A stretch of DNA of 52,213 nt from Lachnospiraceae bacterium (GCA_009911195.1 QXWV01000011.1:1-52213), one strand, 5' to 3'. Positions 1-9,706 are shown, counted from the first letter of the stretch. Notes: generated from the sequence alone by a model not told the origin. Translations and numbers: made by a program.

Positions 1-481
1 GTAACGGAATCGTAAAAATATGTCTGCCATTAGGTTTTAATACTCTATATACTTCGCGAAATGCTTTTTCATAATCCCTTACATGCTCAAATACATCTTC
101 TGATATAACCAGGTCAATGCTATTATCGCCAAATGGAATGTCGCACAAATCAATACTTAATATTCCTTCTTTATATTGGCCGCTTTTAACCTCATCAAGA
201 TATTCTCCTGAGATATATTCCGGGTAAAATTTCAGATATTCATGTATATATCCACTTGTAGATGCATTTAAAATAGTCCTAACTGGAAGTTTGTCATCTG
301 CCTCGGCCAGAGATGCATATTCTCCCCCATATTCTTTAATAATAACGTTCGCCACATCCGATGCCCTGATTGACGCGCCACAATATGAACATGTAGCATC
401 CCTGAATAAAGTTGCATTTTCCACTATCACAAAATCACTTATTTTCCCACAGATATGACACCTTTCCCTGATTATAACCAT
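1..481 (-). CDS. SAM-dependent methyltransferase, C-terminus cut by window edge
   Basis: The ATG is at 481 and the frame stays open to base 1, giving about 160 residues. The protein begins with a small zinc-ribbon-like part (CHIC at about residues 8-11 and CSYC at about 31-34). It ends with the class I methyltransferase stretch DLVISEDVFEHV followed by REVYRVLKPNGRHIFTIPL, which is the usual motif after the SAM-binding acidic loop. The SAM-binding glycine loop is not obvious, so the fold may be of the short SAM-methyltransferase-11 type. It is the next gene after the exporter ATPase, 29 bp downstream of its stop. In ABC-exported glycans a methyltransferase can cap the chain and the cap is then read by the Wzt C-terminal domain; that role here is inference. 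Confidence 0.82.
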   Translation of the reverse strand, partial: MVIIRERCHICGKISDFVIVENATLFRDATCSYCGASIRASDVANVIIKEYGGEYASLAEADDKLPVRTILNASTSGYIHEYLKFYPEYISGEYLDEVKSGQYKEGILSIDLCDIPFGDNSIDLVISEDVFEHVRDYEKAFREVYRVLKPNGRHIFTIPL

Positions 482-510
482 CTTACGTATTCCTTCCTAA
501 TATTTACCAA

Positions 511-1800
511 TTAACATTGTACAAACTCTGCCCTATTCAGTATATACCGCCCACGCCCTTCTGGATACAAGCGTTCATCTACACACTTAATAATTAAAGC
601 ATCTGACACAAAATGAATTTGCTCATGAGATTGGTAAGTCCCATCTGCCAATGCAACATCAATAGGGTACTCATCTGCATGGAATTCTGGAAAATTAAAT
701 CGCCATTGAAACTTGTATTCCCTATCCTTCTCCAAAGCTGATACCTCCCATCCATCCAATGCCGTATTCGTAACAACCAGTTCATTCCCCAACCGGTCTT
801 TGATTACAAATCCGAAAATAGGGAATTCTATCTGTTCCTTGGTATCCACTTCCATTTCCAATATAATTGCCTGTCCTGGCTTCACACAAGAAATAAGCTG
901 CCCGTACTCATTTAGCAATCTAATATCAACAAATTGAGCCATCTTATTTCCAAATTGCAACCGGCATACATTGTCAGAGGTTTCCTCGGCCTGTTCTGCC
1001 AAGTCTCCCTGCGTGTTTTCTTCCCCACTCGTTTCTCCAGTATCATTTTCCTTACTGTCTTCCGCTTTTACTTCATAACGCATATATGCCAGGTACTCTT
1101 TCAACAATTCACCAGGCACACCTTCTTTATATATTTGTCCATCATCCAGCCAGATAACCCGGTCACAGAAACTTGATATGGCCCCCGTATCATGGCTGAC
1201 AAAAAGCACTGTTCCGTTTTCTTTAAACTCCCGTATTTTCCGGTAACACTTTTGTTGAAATCTCACATCACCTACACTCAGCGCTTCATCCACAATGAGG
1301 ATTTCTGGCTTCACATTAATTGCTGTCGCAAATGCCAGACGTACCAACATCCCACTGGAATATGTCTTAATTGGCTGATAAACGAAATCACCTATATCTG
1401 CAAATTCCAATATTTCATCCATAGAATCTTCTATTTCTTTTTTTGATAATCCATTTATCCTGCCGTTTAGGTATATATTGTCTATCCCATTTCGTTCCGC
1501 ATCGAAACCCGTTCCTAATTCCAATAATGCAGATACATGCCCGCTTAATGTTATTTCGCCTGATGTAGGCGCCAAAACTCCTGTTATCATTTTTAACATT
1601 GTAGATTTTCCAGCGCCGTTTTTTCCAATAATACCAACTGTCTCTCCTCGTTTTACAGAAAAAGAAACATCATTTACTGCATAAAAATCTTTATGATAAC
1701 AAGAATTTTTAATCAAAGACTCTTTCAATCTATCAGTTGGCTTATTATACAACTTATATACTTTTACAACATTTTTTACTTCTATTGTTACATCCTTCAT
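511..1800 (-). CDS. wzt: Polysaccharide ABC exporter ATPase with C-terminal glycan-binding domain (Wzt)
   Basis: This is the 429-residue ATPase of an ABC-2 type glycan exporter. Walker A GIIGKNGAGKST is at 57-68, the signature YSSGM at 147-151, Walker B ILIVDEAL at 167-174 and the switch histidine in FVSHD at 200-204. It ends well beyond the usual ~250-residue TagH/KpsT/RfbE core. An acidic Glu/Asp/Thr-rich linker (about 248-280) leads into a ~150-residue beta-rich C-terminal domain, as in E. coli O8/O9a Wzt, where that domain recognises the modified non-reducing end. The gene lies 12 bp after the permease gene, so the two are co-transcribed. The acidic linker may be simple-sequence expansion. 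Confidence 0.93.
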   Translation of the reverse strand: MKDVTIEVKNVVKVYKLYNKPTDRLKESLIKNSCYHKDFYAVNDVSFSVKRGETVGIIGKNGAGKSTMLKMITGVLAPTSGEITLSGHVSALLELGTGFDAERNGIDNIYLNGRINGLSKKEIEDSMDEILEFADIGDFVYQPIKTYSSGMLVRLAFATAINVKPEILIVDEALSVGDVRFQQKCYRKIREFKENGTVLFVSHDTGAISSFCDRVIWLDDGQIYKEGVPGELLKEYLAYMRYEVKAEDSKENDTGETSGEENTQGDLAEQAEETSDNVCRLQFGNKMAQFVDIRLLNEYGQLISCVKPGQAIILEMEVDTKEQIEFPIFGFVIKDRLGNELVVTNTALDGWEVSALEKDREYKFQWRFNFPEFHADEYPIDVALADGTYQSHEQIHFVSDALIIKCVDERLYPEGRGRYILNRAEFVQC

Positions 1801-1812
1801 GTGAACCCCTGC

Positions 1813-3189
1813 CTATAAAACATCTGCAAAATGTATTTTTAGTCTTCTCATCAATTTCTTGCCTACGATAATACAAGTCATGGTAACTGCCCAAAACCAT
1901 AACATCTGCCCCCAATGGCTGAAAAACCATTTTCCATTAATCAATGCCTCCCTATAGCCATTTATTACATAATGCAGCGGATTCAAATTATAAAACCAAC
2001 TATACGAATCCAGCATATGATAATCCCACATCATTGGAGTCAGCCACATTAAGAATTGAAGCACAATCCCTAAAAACTGCCCGATATCTTTAATAAAAAC
2101 ATTTAGCGTTGCTGTTATATAAGATAAGCCCATCGAAAATGCCATAATACATATACTAAAATAAACCATATCAATTATATGGTATCCTGGGAACTCCCCA
2201 TATAATATATAAATCAACAACAAAATCAAGTTAAAAAATATATTTAATATCGCCGATGCCAATATCTTAACAATAGGCAACATCTCCACTTTAAATACTA
2301 CTTTTTTTACAATATAACTATACGAAATAAAAGCTCCTGTTCCTCCCGCCCATGAATCATAAAAATAATTCCATGGTATCATCCCTGCAGATAGCCATAA
2401 AATAAACGGTACATTGTTAATAGGATTGGAGCGAAACCCAACCTGGAAGACAAACCAAAAAAGCAATATTGTTGACATTGGCTGCAATATTCCCCAAAAT
2501 ATTCCTAGGTAAGAGCCCGAAAACCTACTTTTAAAATCACTGTGAGCAAGAGAAAACATTTGTTCCGCTTCCTCCAGCCTTCTCTTCATAACCGGATACT
2601 TCTCCAAATACTGTACAATACCTTGACGATTAATATAAATAATCACTACGAAACTATATATAAGCAAAAAAGCTGGCACAAATATCCAAAATAGAATCTG
2701 CTTTTCCTGTGTATAATGGACAATAATATTCTGCAATTTAAAAGATGTTCCCTGAACCGCCGTTAAATCGAACCTCAAACTTTTTATATCTGAGTCAACA
2801 TCAAATGCGACAATATTATTCCCATCATGCAGTACAGTTTCTATATAGGTGTCTCCGTTTACCTCATTGCTGCGAGAGTAATAAATCTGGGCATTTTCAT
2901 CTGGATTACTGTTCAGGAAATGAATATCTATTTCAATTTCTTCTATCTTACCTTTCGGTAATAACAACAAACTTATCCATGCATCATCAGACAATGATGT
3001 CCATACATTTTCATCTATTTTATAATCCTTTGCACCTTTTTCCAATGTTTCCATATCATAATCACATGTCTGCGGTCTTATAGCTGATTTAACATTAAAA
3101 TTTCCAAATGTTCCTACCAGCATTATCATAAAAATAAATGGTATTCCAATTATTAAGCACAACATGGATTTCTTCCATCTAAAATTCAT
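1813..3189 (-). CDS. wzm: Polysaccharide ABC exporter permease with extra N-terminal extracytoplasmic domain (Wzm)
   Basis: The C-terminal ~265 residues are a standard ABC-2 permease: an amphipathic start near YSLAHSDFKSRFSGSYLG-like sequence, then six membrane spans, and the common PMMWDYHML/NPLHYVINGYREA region near the end. The protein is 458 residues, whereas Wzm/TagG is normally about 260. The extra N-terminus has a membrane span at about 9-28, a soluble ~135-residue beta-rich segment, and a second span at about 166-186. This puts a domain outside the cell before the permease core. It sits directly before wzt. The extra domain resembles sugar-binding beta-sandwich modules in its pattern of short hydrophobic strands, but I do not recognise a named family. 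Confidence 0.9.
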   Translation of the reverse strand: MNFRWKKSMLCLIIGIPFIFMIMLVGTFGNFNVKSAIRPQTCDYDMETLEKGAKDYKIDENVWTSLSDDAWISLLLLPKGKIEEIEIDIHFLNSNPDENAQIYYSRSNEVNGDTYIETVLHDGNNIVAFDVDSDIKSLRFDLTAVQGTSFKLQNIIVHYTQEKQILFWIFVPAFLLIYSFVVIIYINRQGIVQYLEKYPVMKRRLEEAEQMFSLAHSDFKSRFSGSYLGIFWGILQPMSTILLFWFVFQVGFRSNPINNVPFILWLSAGMIPWNYFYDSWAGGTGAFISYSYIVKKVVFKVEMLPIVKILASAILNIFFNLILLLIYILYGEFPGYHIIDMVYFSICIMAFSMGLSYITATLNVFIKDIGQFLGIVLQFLMWLTPMMWDYHMLDSYSWFYNLNPLHYVINGYREALINGKWFFSHWGQMLWFWAVTMTCIIVGKKLMRRLKIHFADVL

Positions 3190-3218
3190 TTGTCCAATTC
3201 TCTCCCAAAAGAATACAT

Positions 3219-4130
3219 CTATTTGTTCTCTTTTAAATATGCATAATATAATTTTAACCCGTCTTCAAATGGAGTCAAATTATTACCACATATGCTTCTT
3301 ATCTTACGATTATCTAATATCATTTTACGGACATCCACACTTCTTGTCTCCTTATACTCAACATTAACATCAATCCCCAATGCCCGTATGTACTGAATCA
3401 CCTGATTTTGGGACACTCCCTTCCCCGAACTTATATTAAAAACAATCTCACTTCCTTTATACCCAGCCAACTGATATAAACAGCCACATACGTCTTCTAT
3501 ATAAATATAATCACGTATATTTTCCCCATCCCCCCATATTTCAACCGTCTTATTCTCCAATGCCCTTTTTAATGCAGCATCTACAAAGCCAACTCCTTTT
3601 GTATAATCCTGACCAGGTCCAAACGGGTTAGAGATTCTGGCAATCCGTATATTCATTGCATTTTGGATTTGAAAAATCCTTAAAGCGTTTTCTATACATA
3701 ATTTAACATTCCCATAATGGTTTATGGGAAGAGGCAGCATCTGTTCTGATATCGGCTGCAATTCCTGGTTGCCATATACTGTACCGCCTGATGACAGAAA
3801 TACCATACTCTTATCCGTATCTTTAATCCAAGAACACATCTTGATTGTCTGAACCAAATCCCTTCCATAGCCATTCATATATTTCTCATTAGAATTGCCT
3901 GGATTGATTGTACTAATTGCATGAAAAATGACATCATATTCCTGTATCATTTCCTGCAGATAATCATCATCAAAAAAGTCTCCTTGGATAAAACGAACCT
4001 CTCCATTATCCAATGCTATCTTTTCCCTGTCGAAACTAGTAATATCTACCCCTAAACCCGCAAGGTACTGGCACAGATTCCTTCCAATAAAACCATTTCC
4101 GCCAAGCACAATATATTTTTTCCCTAACAT
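3219..4130 (-). CDS. NAD(P)-dependent nucleotide-sugar epimerase/dehydratase
   Basis: A 303-residue extended SDR enzyme. The nucleotide-binding loop GGNGFIGR is at 10-17, the active-site serine region FLSSGGTVYG is at 111-120, and the catalytic Tyr139 and Lys143 form YxxxK. The segment RISNPFGPGQ and the following IWGDGENIRDYIYIEDV are typical of UDP-hexose 4-epimerase/dehydratase relatives (GalE/RfbB/WbpP-like), acting on a nucleotide sugar in the cytoplasm. The exact substrate cannot be read from the sequence. Its start overlaps the end of the upstream GT4 gene by 7 bp, which suggests translational coupling. It is the only precursor enzyme visible in this operon. Confidence 0.9.
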   Translation of the reverse strand: MLGKKYIVLGGNGFIGRNLCQYLAGLGVDITSFDREKIALDNGEVRFIQGDFFDDDYLQEMIQEYDVIFHAISTINPGNSNEKYMNGYGRDLVQTIKMCSWIKDTDKSMVFLSSGGTVYGNQELQPISEQMLPLPINHYGNVKLCIENALRIFQIQNAMNIRIARISNPFGPGQDYTKGVGFVDAALKRALENKTVEIWGDGENIRDYIYIEDVCGCLYQLAGYKGSEIVFNISSGKGVSQNQVIQYIRALGIDVNVEYKETRSVDVRKMILDNRKIRSICGNNLTPFEDGLKLYYAYLKENK

Positions 4131-5917
4131 GAATGGCTATCCTTTCCTTTACGCTGATATATTCCCTTTTCAAACGTTTTACGATACGCCTGCGCTACTT
4201 GAACAGCAGAGAAGAATTCGAGCATTTCCATTGCACTTATCGACGCATTCTTTTTATACTCCGGAATCTTACCACAGAACTCTTTAAAATTCTCATAATC
4301 ACTTCTTTTTTCATCAATAATCCATCCATTGCCATTTCTAACTAAAAATCTTTTCAAATCGCCTGTATCTGTTGAAAAAATAGGCGTACTCATACACATT
4401 GCTTCAATACTTACAATTGGCATCCCCTCATAAACAGAGGTTAATATCAGGCCGTCCAATATACTGATAAACCTAGGTGTATTTTCCACATATGGAATTC
4501 TTAGTACATAGTCATGCAACTCTTTTTCCGCTATATAAGCCTCTACCTCATCTCTAACCGCACCATCACCAACCATTATAAAACAGGCATCTTCCATTTT
4601 GTGTTCTTTTGCTTGTTCTGCCAATTTTAAAAATCGAATAGGGTCCTTTTGTTCTGTAAGCCTTCCTACAAAAGCAAACAGCTTCTTATCCTTCTTTAAA
4701 CCATATTCTTCACAAATAACATCCCTTTCTTGATGGTTATCCAATTCTTTCTTGATTCTAGTTCCATCTATAACAGAATAAATAACATCTATTTTATCTT
4801 CTGGTATTTTATATTTCTTAACAAAAGTTTCCCTAATAAGCTCTGTCACAGCAATATACCTGTCAAAAAGCAGCATTTCCGGATTCCTATAATATTCAAT
4901 CCATCCAACTTTCGTATCATATACATCTTGCGCCACCATAGCAACATCTTTGAATATTTCTCTGATATGCAATGTATTCCGCTCGAACCATGGCGAATTA
5001 TTGCATAACCACAAAACATCCGGAGAAAATATCTGCTTTAATTCCTGAAGGCATGCTAAATAATGGTCAAATTCTGTGATTTCCCTTAAATCAATAATAT
5101 AATCACAAATTCCCTTAAGCTGAAAATGAAGACTTCCCTGGCTCTCTGAATGTCTCTCCATGGTTATCATGCAAAACATGTAATCGTCTTTTAATGCCCT
5201 CATTATTTCTATGGTATTTCTCTCAACGCCTCCTACTGCCAGGAAAATAGGGTCTACAAACACTACTTCTTTTTTCTTTTCAAAGCAAAACTCCCTTTTA
5301 TATTGGGTAAATCTAGGAATGAAGCCTATATTATCTGTCAAATAGTATTCCTGCTGTAATTCTACATCTGCTAATGCGTCCTTCAAATTTATTGTATGTT
5401 TTTCCACTTGGAACGCAGGGAGACGCATGTATCTTCCCACAGCCTTTTTTATTGAAGTATCATCATGGATATCCAGAGATTTTGCATATAACAAGACATC
5501 CTCTACTCTTTTACATCCAATAAGAGGGAACTCAGCAAAAGATTTTGATACAATCACATAATCATAAAAAGAGTTCATTAACAAATAAGCTACTTGGAAA
5601 ATTTGAACCCCTTCCAAAGGCTCAGATTCCGGACTATAGTAATACGTCTCATAGCCATTTTCTTCTTTTTTTATATCTGTAATTAAAATCGCATCCCCTA
5701 GAACAGCAGTCGCTTCTTTATACTCCCTAACCACTTCTTCCAGTTTCTCATCCGCCAGTCCCCCAATGCAAATCTGTATACGCCGGAAATGTTCCTCTGC
5801 ATATTCAACCGACCACTTCTGGCTATTTACCTTTTTCATTTCCATCCTCTGGCGTATCCTATATATAGTCTTACCAACTGCATTAAATATATTTTTCTTT
5901 TCCATATTCCTTAACAC
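4124..5917 (-). CDS. Glycosyltransferase family 4 with long N-terminal domain
   Basis: A 597-residue retaining GT-B enzyme. The C-terminal donor-binding half holds FAFVGRLTEQKDPIRFLKLA, then MVGDGAVRDEV, and the EX7E motif in YEGMPIVSIEAM. The N-terminal ~200 residues before the GT-B fold are extra compared with a normal ~380-residue GT4. Residues from about 33 to about 350 are clearly related to the last 318 residues of the next upstream gene (5986-8412). Shared landmarks are RRIQI-, the YSP- segment, KLLRLPA/RYMRLPA, and the closing D(V)YxTKxxWxxY. The stop overlaps the start of the SDR gene. It probably adds one sugar to the repeat on the cytoplasmic face. Confidence 0.92.
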   Translation of the reverse strand: MLRNMEKKNIFNAVGKTIYRIRQRMEMKKVNSQKWSVEYAEEHFRRIQICIGGLADEKLEEVVREYKEATAVLGDAILITDIKKEENGYETYYYSPESEPLEGVQIFQVAYLLMNSFYDYVIVSKSFAEFPLIGCKRVEDVLLYAKSLDIHDDTSIKKAVGRYMRLPAFQVEKHTINLKDALADVELQQEYYLTDNIGFIPRFTQYKREFCFEKKKEVVFVDPIFLAVGGVERNTIEIMRALKDDYMFCMITMERHSESQGSLHFQLKGICDYIIDLREITEFDHYLACLQELKQIFSPDVLWLCNNSPWFERNTLHIREIFKDVAMVAQDVYDTKVGWIEYYRNPEMLLFDRYIAVTELIRETFVKKYKIPEDKIDVIYSVIDGTRIKKELDNHQERDVICEEYGLKKDKKLFAFVGRLTEQKDPIRFLKLAEQAKEHKMEDACFIMVGDGAVRDEVEAYIAEKELHDYVLRIPYVENTPRFISILDGLILTSVYEGMPIVSIEAMCMSTPIFSTDTGDLKRFLVRNGNGWIIDEKRSDYENFKEFCGKIPEYKKNASISAMEMLEFFSAVQVAQAYRKTFEKGIYQRKGKDSHSC

Positions 5918-5985
5918 TCATCCTAACATTTTAAGCTGAAAGCCATTGTATTAAAATACAATATTGAGTATACCATTATTGTCTA

Positions 5986-8412
5986 TCATTTGCAATCCAA
6001 GAAGTACTTCTCCCACTCTTCCTTTGTATTATATATTGGCAAATCTGTAACCGGTATCCCGTCATACACTTTATACATCTTTTGAAGATTTTCTTCCATC
6101 CAGACAGACTTGTCATATATCCACACAAACGTGGGATTAAAAATATTCCTTAACTCATATAATACATCTAAATAATTTTTGCATTCACTAATTTCCTTTA
6201 AAGCAAATATATATTCGCATAAGCCTTCTATCTGTCTATACCCCATTTCCTCCCCTTTAAAACTTTTTTCTGTTACAATAACACAAAATTTACACTGTTT
6301 TGATAGTAAACGCATAGTCTCTACTATATTTTTGTTTTTTCCTATAGTGCTGAACGAAAAGTCTGCCAACAATATAAATACCATTGGAACTTCTTTATTG
6401 TAAGAAAATATCCGATTGCTTATTCGATATTCTGGCATACATTGGTTTCCGCACCCCAATATTCCATTACCATTTTCCCGTATTTCGGGAATAATGTTTC
6501 TTACATCGAAACTATTACTTATTTCCGTAGCTGCCGGTAGTCTCAATAGTTTCCCTACCGAATATCGGCATATCTTATCAATTGTTTCCCCTTGTAGCAA
6601 AGCTGAATAAATCAAGCCATCCTCCAAAGATTCATTTACTATATAAGGAAAATCTTCTAATCCGCCTGAAATAAGCAAATAGTCATACGAATTATTTAAC
6701 AATGTATATATTGCCTGTACAAATTGAACTTTTTCCAGTTCTCTATTTCGTGGACTATAAATATAATCAATATAGCCTCTTTCCCTGTGCCCAATATCAC
6801 TCACGTAGACATTATCACCCCACAAAGCCACTGCATCCCGATATTTTTTTAACAGCTTTTCCCTTTTGTCCATATCCTCTCCAGCTATTACAATTTGTAT
6901 CCTTCTTGGCTGTCCATAAGAATACTCCACATGCCAAGCCTCTTCTTTCCCCTCTTGCCTCCCTCCCTTAAAGAAGCATTTTTTAATTATCCGTTTTATC
7001 GCTTTTATGGCACCCCTTTTTTTCATTTCATGGACTCTCATTGCCACTATAATTTTCGTATAATCTTTTCTTATTTTTTTAATAACTATATGGGGGTCTA
7101 TTGTATTCGTAAAATCAAAACTATTTTGCTCTACCCGGCACGCATTATGCCAAAAAATTTCCGCATCTTCAAAAGAGCCATCCTGCTTTTCAAATTTAAT
7201 ACTATGTATATCCGCTATACATTTATCTTTTAGTGGACTAACCCTAATTTCTGAAACGTCTGGCGGAAGGATTTTCTCCAATAAAATACTGCTGTCATCC
7301 CAGCATTTCCATTTTCTGGAATCGTTTTCGCTATATCCATACCCGATATCCCAGTATATTTGAGAAAATGGCTTTTTCAAATATTGGTATGCAAACTGGC
7401 TTACGCAACTTTTCCTTAAATTTGTACCCTTATTAATCCGTACAGAACATCCATAAAAAAAATAGTATTGAAACAAATCAGCATAAATTACAGAGCACAT
7501 TTTTTCCAGCTTTGGGCTACTTTTTTTTCTTAACATTTTTTCTAATAATTGTGTTGCCCTTTTAGCCATATAAACAGATAGTTGTACAAATATCCCTCCC
7601 AACGAAAATTTTAATTTATGCTGAGCTGCATATTTTTGAAAAGCATCCTTGCAATTATCTATATCACAAATACACTTATTTTCCAAATCATCATGCATAT
7701 CATTAAAGACTACCAATTCTTCACCGGCATTCTGCTGACGTATACAGAACTTTTCTACGCTTTCATAAATATGATGGTGTTCTATCACTATATCCGGGTC
7801 ATATATTATTTTCATACCATCTTTCTGCAGACGGTATCCCAATTCTATATCCTCAAACCCATATTTATCAAACTGTGAACTGAAATGAATTTCCTGCCTG
7901 TCTAACAATTTCTTGGATACGCTTATATTCGATGTATAAAAATGCCTGAAATCTATCAGTTGATAAGAAGGCAATGCAATAAAGCCAAATTGTTCACAGC
8001 CAATTTCTGTTATATGTCTCATTAAATGGTTTAAACAGATACTGCTATGCCAGTCTATCCGCCCTAACGTTGCAACACTGTCGCCATACTTCAGATAATT
8101 TTCAAAATGTCTGTTTATAAAATCTTCATGAGGGAACATATCATCCCCTGTAAATATTACTATTTTTCCACTGGCAATCTTTAATGCTGCATTTCTGGCT
8201 GGTCCTGCACCTCCTTTTGGGTTTTTTATAAGAACCACCGGCAAATCCTTCATGCCCTCAATTATATCCACTGTTCCATCCGTTGATTCATCATCTGAAC
8301 ATATAATTTCATATTCATATTTTGTCGCCGCATTTACTTTTTTCCAACATTCAAATACTGCTTCTAACACATCTTCCCTGTTATGTGTCGCAAAAATTAC
8401 GCTTACATCCAT
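5986..8412 (-). CDS. Bifunctional-looking protein: GT2 domain fused to the first half of a GT4
   Basis: An 808-residue protein. Residues 1-230 form a GT-A family 2 transferase: VSVIFATHNRED, SDDES at 39-43, the metal-binding TGDD at 88-91, and FEDIELGYR followed by a conserved HHH region. A helical stretch follows, then a beta-rich module (about 345-460, beginning IYWDIGYGYSENDS) of a kind often attached to Firmicutes glycosyltransferases. Residues 491-808 (DNA 5989-6942) are a paralogue of the N-terminal half of the neighbouring 597-residue GT4. They stop where the donor-binding second half would begin, so there is no EX7E motif. The second half is absent from the 68-bp spacer, so this is not a simple frameshift. 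Whether the half GT4 is catalytic is doubtful; it may bind acceptor or partner. Confidence 0.9.
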   Translation of the reverse strand: MDVSVIFATHNREDVLEAVFECWKKVNAATKYEYEIICSDDESTDGTVDIIEGMKDLPVVLIKNPKGGAGPARNAALKIASGKIVIFTGDDMFPHEDFINRHFENYLKYGDSVATLGRIDWHSSICLNHLMRHITEIGCEQFGFIALPSYQLIDFRHFYTSNISVSKKLLDRQEIHFSSQFDKYGFEDIELGYRLQKDGMKIIYDPDIVIEHHHIYESVEKFCIRQQNAGEELVVFNDMHDDLENKCICDIDNCKDAFQKYAAQHKLKFSLGGIFVQLSVYMAKRATQLLEKMLRKKSSPKLEKMCSVIYADLFQYYFFYGCSVRINKGTNLRKSCVSQFAYQYLKKPFSQIYWDIGYGYSENDSRKWKCWDDSSILLEKILPPDVSEIRVSPLKDKCIADIHSIKFEKQDGSFEDAEIFWHNACRVEQNSFDFTNTIDPHIVIKKIRKDYTKIIVAMRVHEMKKRGAIKAIKRIIKKCFFKGGRQEGKEEAWHVEYSYGQPRRIQIVIAGEDMDKREKLLKKYRDAVALWGDNVYVSDIGHRERGYIDYIYSPRNRELEKVQFVQAIYTLLNNSYDYLLISGGLEDFPYIVNESLEDGLIYSALLQGETIDKICRYSVGKLLRLPAATEISNSFDVRNIIPEIRENGNGILGCGNQCMPEYRISNRIFSYNKEVPMVFILLADFSFSTIGKNKNIVETMRLLSKQCKFCVIVTEKSFKGEEMGYRQIEGLCEYIFALKEISECKNYLDVLYELRNIFNPTFVWIYDKSVWMEENLQKMYKVYDGIPVTDLPIYNTKEEWEKYFLDCK

Positions 8413-8496
8413 AAATATCTCCTCAGAAATCTACATTGTCTTAATATTCCCCAATTATAGCATGCCTCTCTTTACAGCACAATCCTATAATTTATG

Positions 8497-9687
8497 CTAA
8501 TTCTTAACAGTTCTTTCACTCTGGAATACTCTGAAATACATATAATTCAATATTTTATTTATTCTTCTTTCTATAATTTCATATACTGCCCATCCAATAC
8601 CAACAATCAGCACCAATGATAGCGCTACCGTTCCTGTAAAAGATACCGAATAACTTATTCCACTTTCAAACATTTTTTGAAATAAGAACGTAGAAAATGA
8701 CCCCAGAACCTGCATATGAATCAAATATACAGAAAACGAAATTTTCCCCAAAAATTGCATTCCTCTGCTTCCCAATATTCTCCCGCTCTCTTCAAAATTA
8801 ATAATTGTGAATATCATCAATCCAGCACCTAAGATATGCCATAAAAAAGCTGCCCTATTCCCTATATCCAAAAAACGGTACATATTAGTTGGCGCCACCC
8901 CAATAGGATAATCTGCCAACAGGCAAGAAATCACAAGCAGTAAAATACCATATATCTTTTTTAACTTTAATTGGAAATGAATCTTTATGTCAGCTATCAT
9001 ACCCCCTATAATAAACGCCACAAAATAATTACAATTTATCGTTCCTTGTGTTCCCATGCTCCACAATACAACGCATGTTATCGCATAAATAATCCACCGT
9101 TCCCTTATTCCGCCCCATATTACCACTATCAGCGCCACAAGAAATGAACCATACAGCGAATATGCAATTGTCCAAAACGCGGAATTATATACCGAATCCC
9201 CACAAAACATTACCCTATAATAAGAGTCAAAAAGCCAGCTTCTCCAATCCGCCTCAAAAGAATATACCCCTCGCAGCCATGATGACCCAGTAGTTTCTGA
9301 AACAGATACTGCTGTTATATACCCCATTTTCATCATAACTAAACATAAACCGTTAGCGAGTAAAACAGGGATAAATAACCTCAAAAATCGATTCGTTATT
9401 ATTCTTCTTACTCCTTTATACCCCCCCCCAAAGAATTGAGAAGCAATTCCAAAACCACCTATTACAAAAAATAAACAAACACCAAAGTTCCCCGCATAAA
9501 ATATAGAAAATGGTGATTGCGAAAGCTTTATATCCAATCCATTTGCTATATGTGACATCGCATCATCTCCCCAATATGCCGCTGGATAAAATGCAACCAT
9601 AAAGTGACTCAATACTACCATAACAGCAGCAATCCCCCTCATCCCTTCCACAGGTGTATTTCTTTCTTTCATGCCTATTATCTCCAT
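8497..9687 (-). CDS. Membrane acyltransferase family 3 (OafA/NodX-like)
   Basis: A 396-residue integral membrane protein with about ten hydrophobic spans. The N-terminal VEGMRGIAAVMVVLSHFMVA carries the invariant Arg and the His of the acyltransferase-3 family (R-x10-H pattern). Near the C-terminus, FLGKISFSVYLIHMQVLGSF is the usual end signature. Such proteins O-acetylate sugars of surface glycans using acyl-CoA across the membrane. It sits between glycosyltransferase genes in the exporter operon, so it most likely acetylates this glycan. The leftward start MEIIGMKERNTPVEGMRG has a second in-frame ATG (MKERN), which could also be the true start. Confidence 0.92.
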   Translation of the reverse strand: MEIIGMKERNTPVEGMRGIAAVMVVLSHFMVAFYPAAYWGDDAMSHIANGLDIKLSQSPFSIFYAGNFGVCLFFVIGGFGIASQFFGGGYKGVRRIITNRFLRLFIPVLLANGLCLVMMKMGYITAVSVSETTGSSWLRGVYSFEADWRSWLFDSYYRVMFCGDSVYNSAFWTIAYSLYGSFLVALIVVIWGGIRERWIIYAITCVVLWSMGTQGTINCNYFVAFIIGGMIADIKIHFQLKLKKIYGILLLVISCLLADYPIGVAPTNMYRFLDIGNRAAFLWHILGAGLMIFTIINFEESGRILGSRGMQFLGKISFSVYLIHMQVLGSFSTFLFQKMFESGISYSVSFTGTVALSLVLIVGIGWAVYEIIERRINKILNYMYFRVFQSERTVKN

Positions 9688-9706
9688 ATTTTCCCTTAAC
9701 TTTAAA

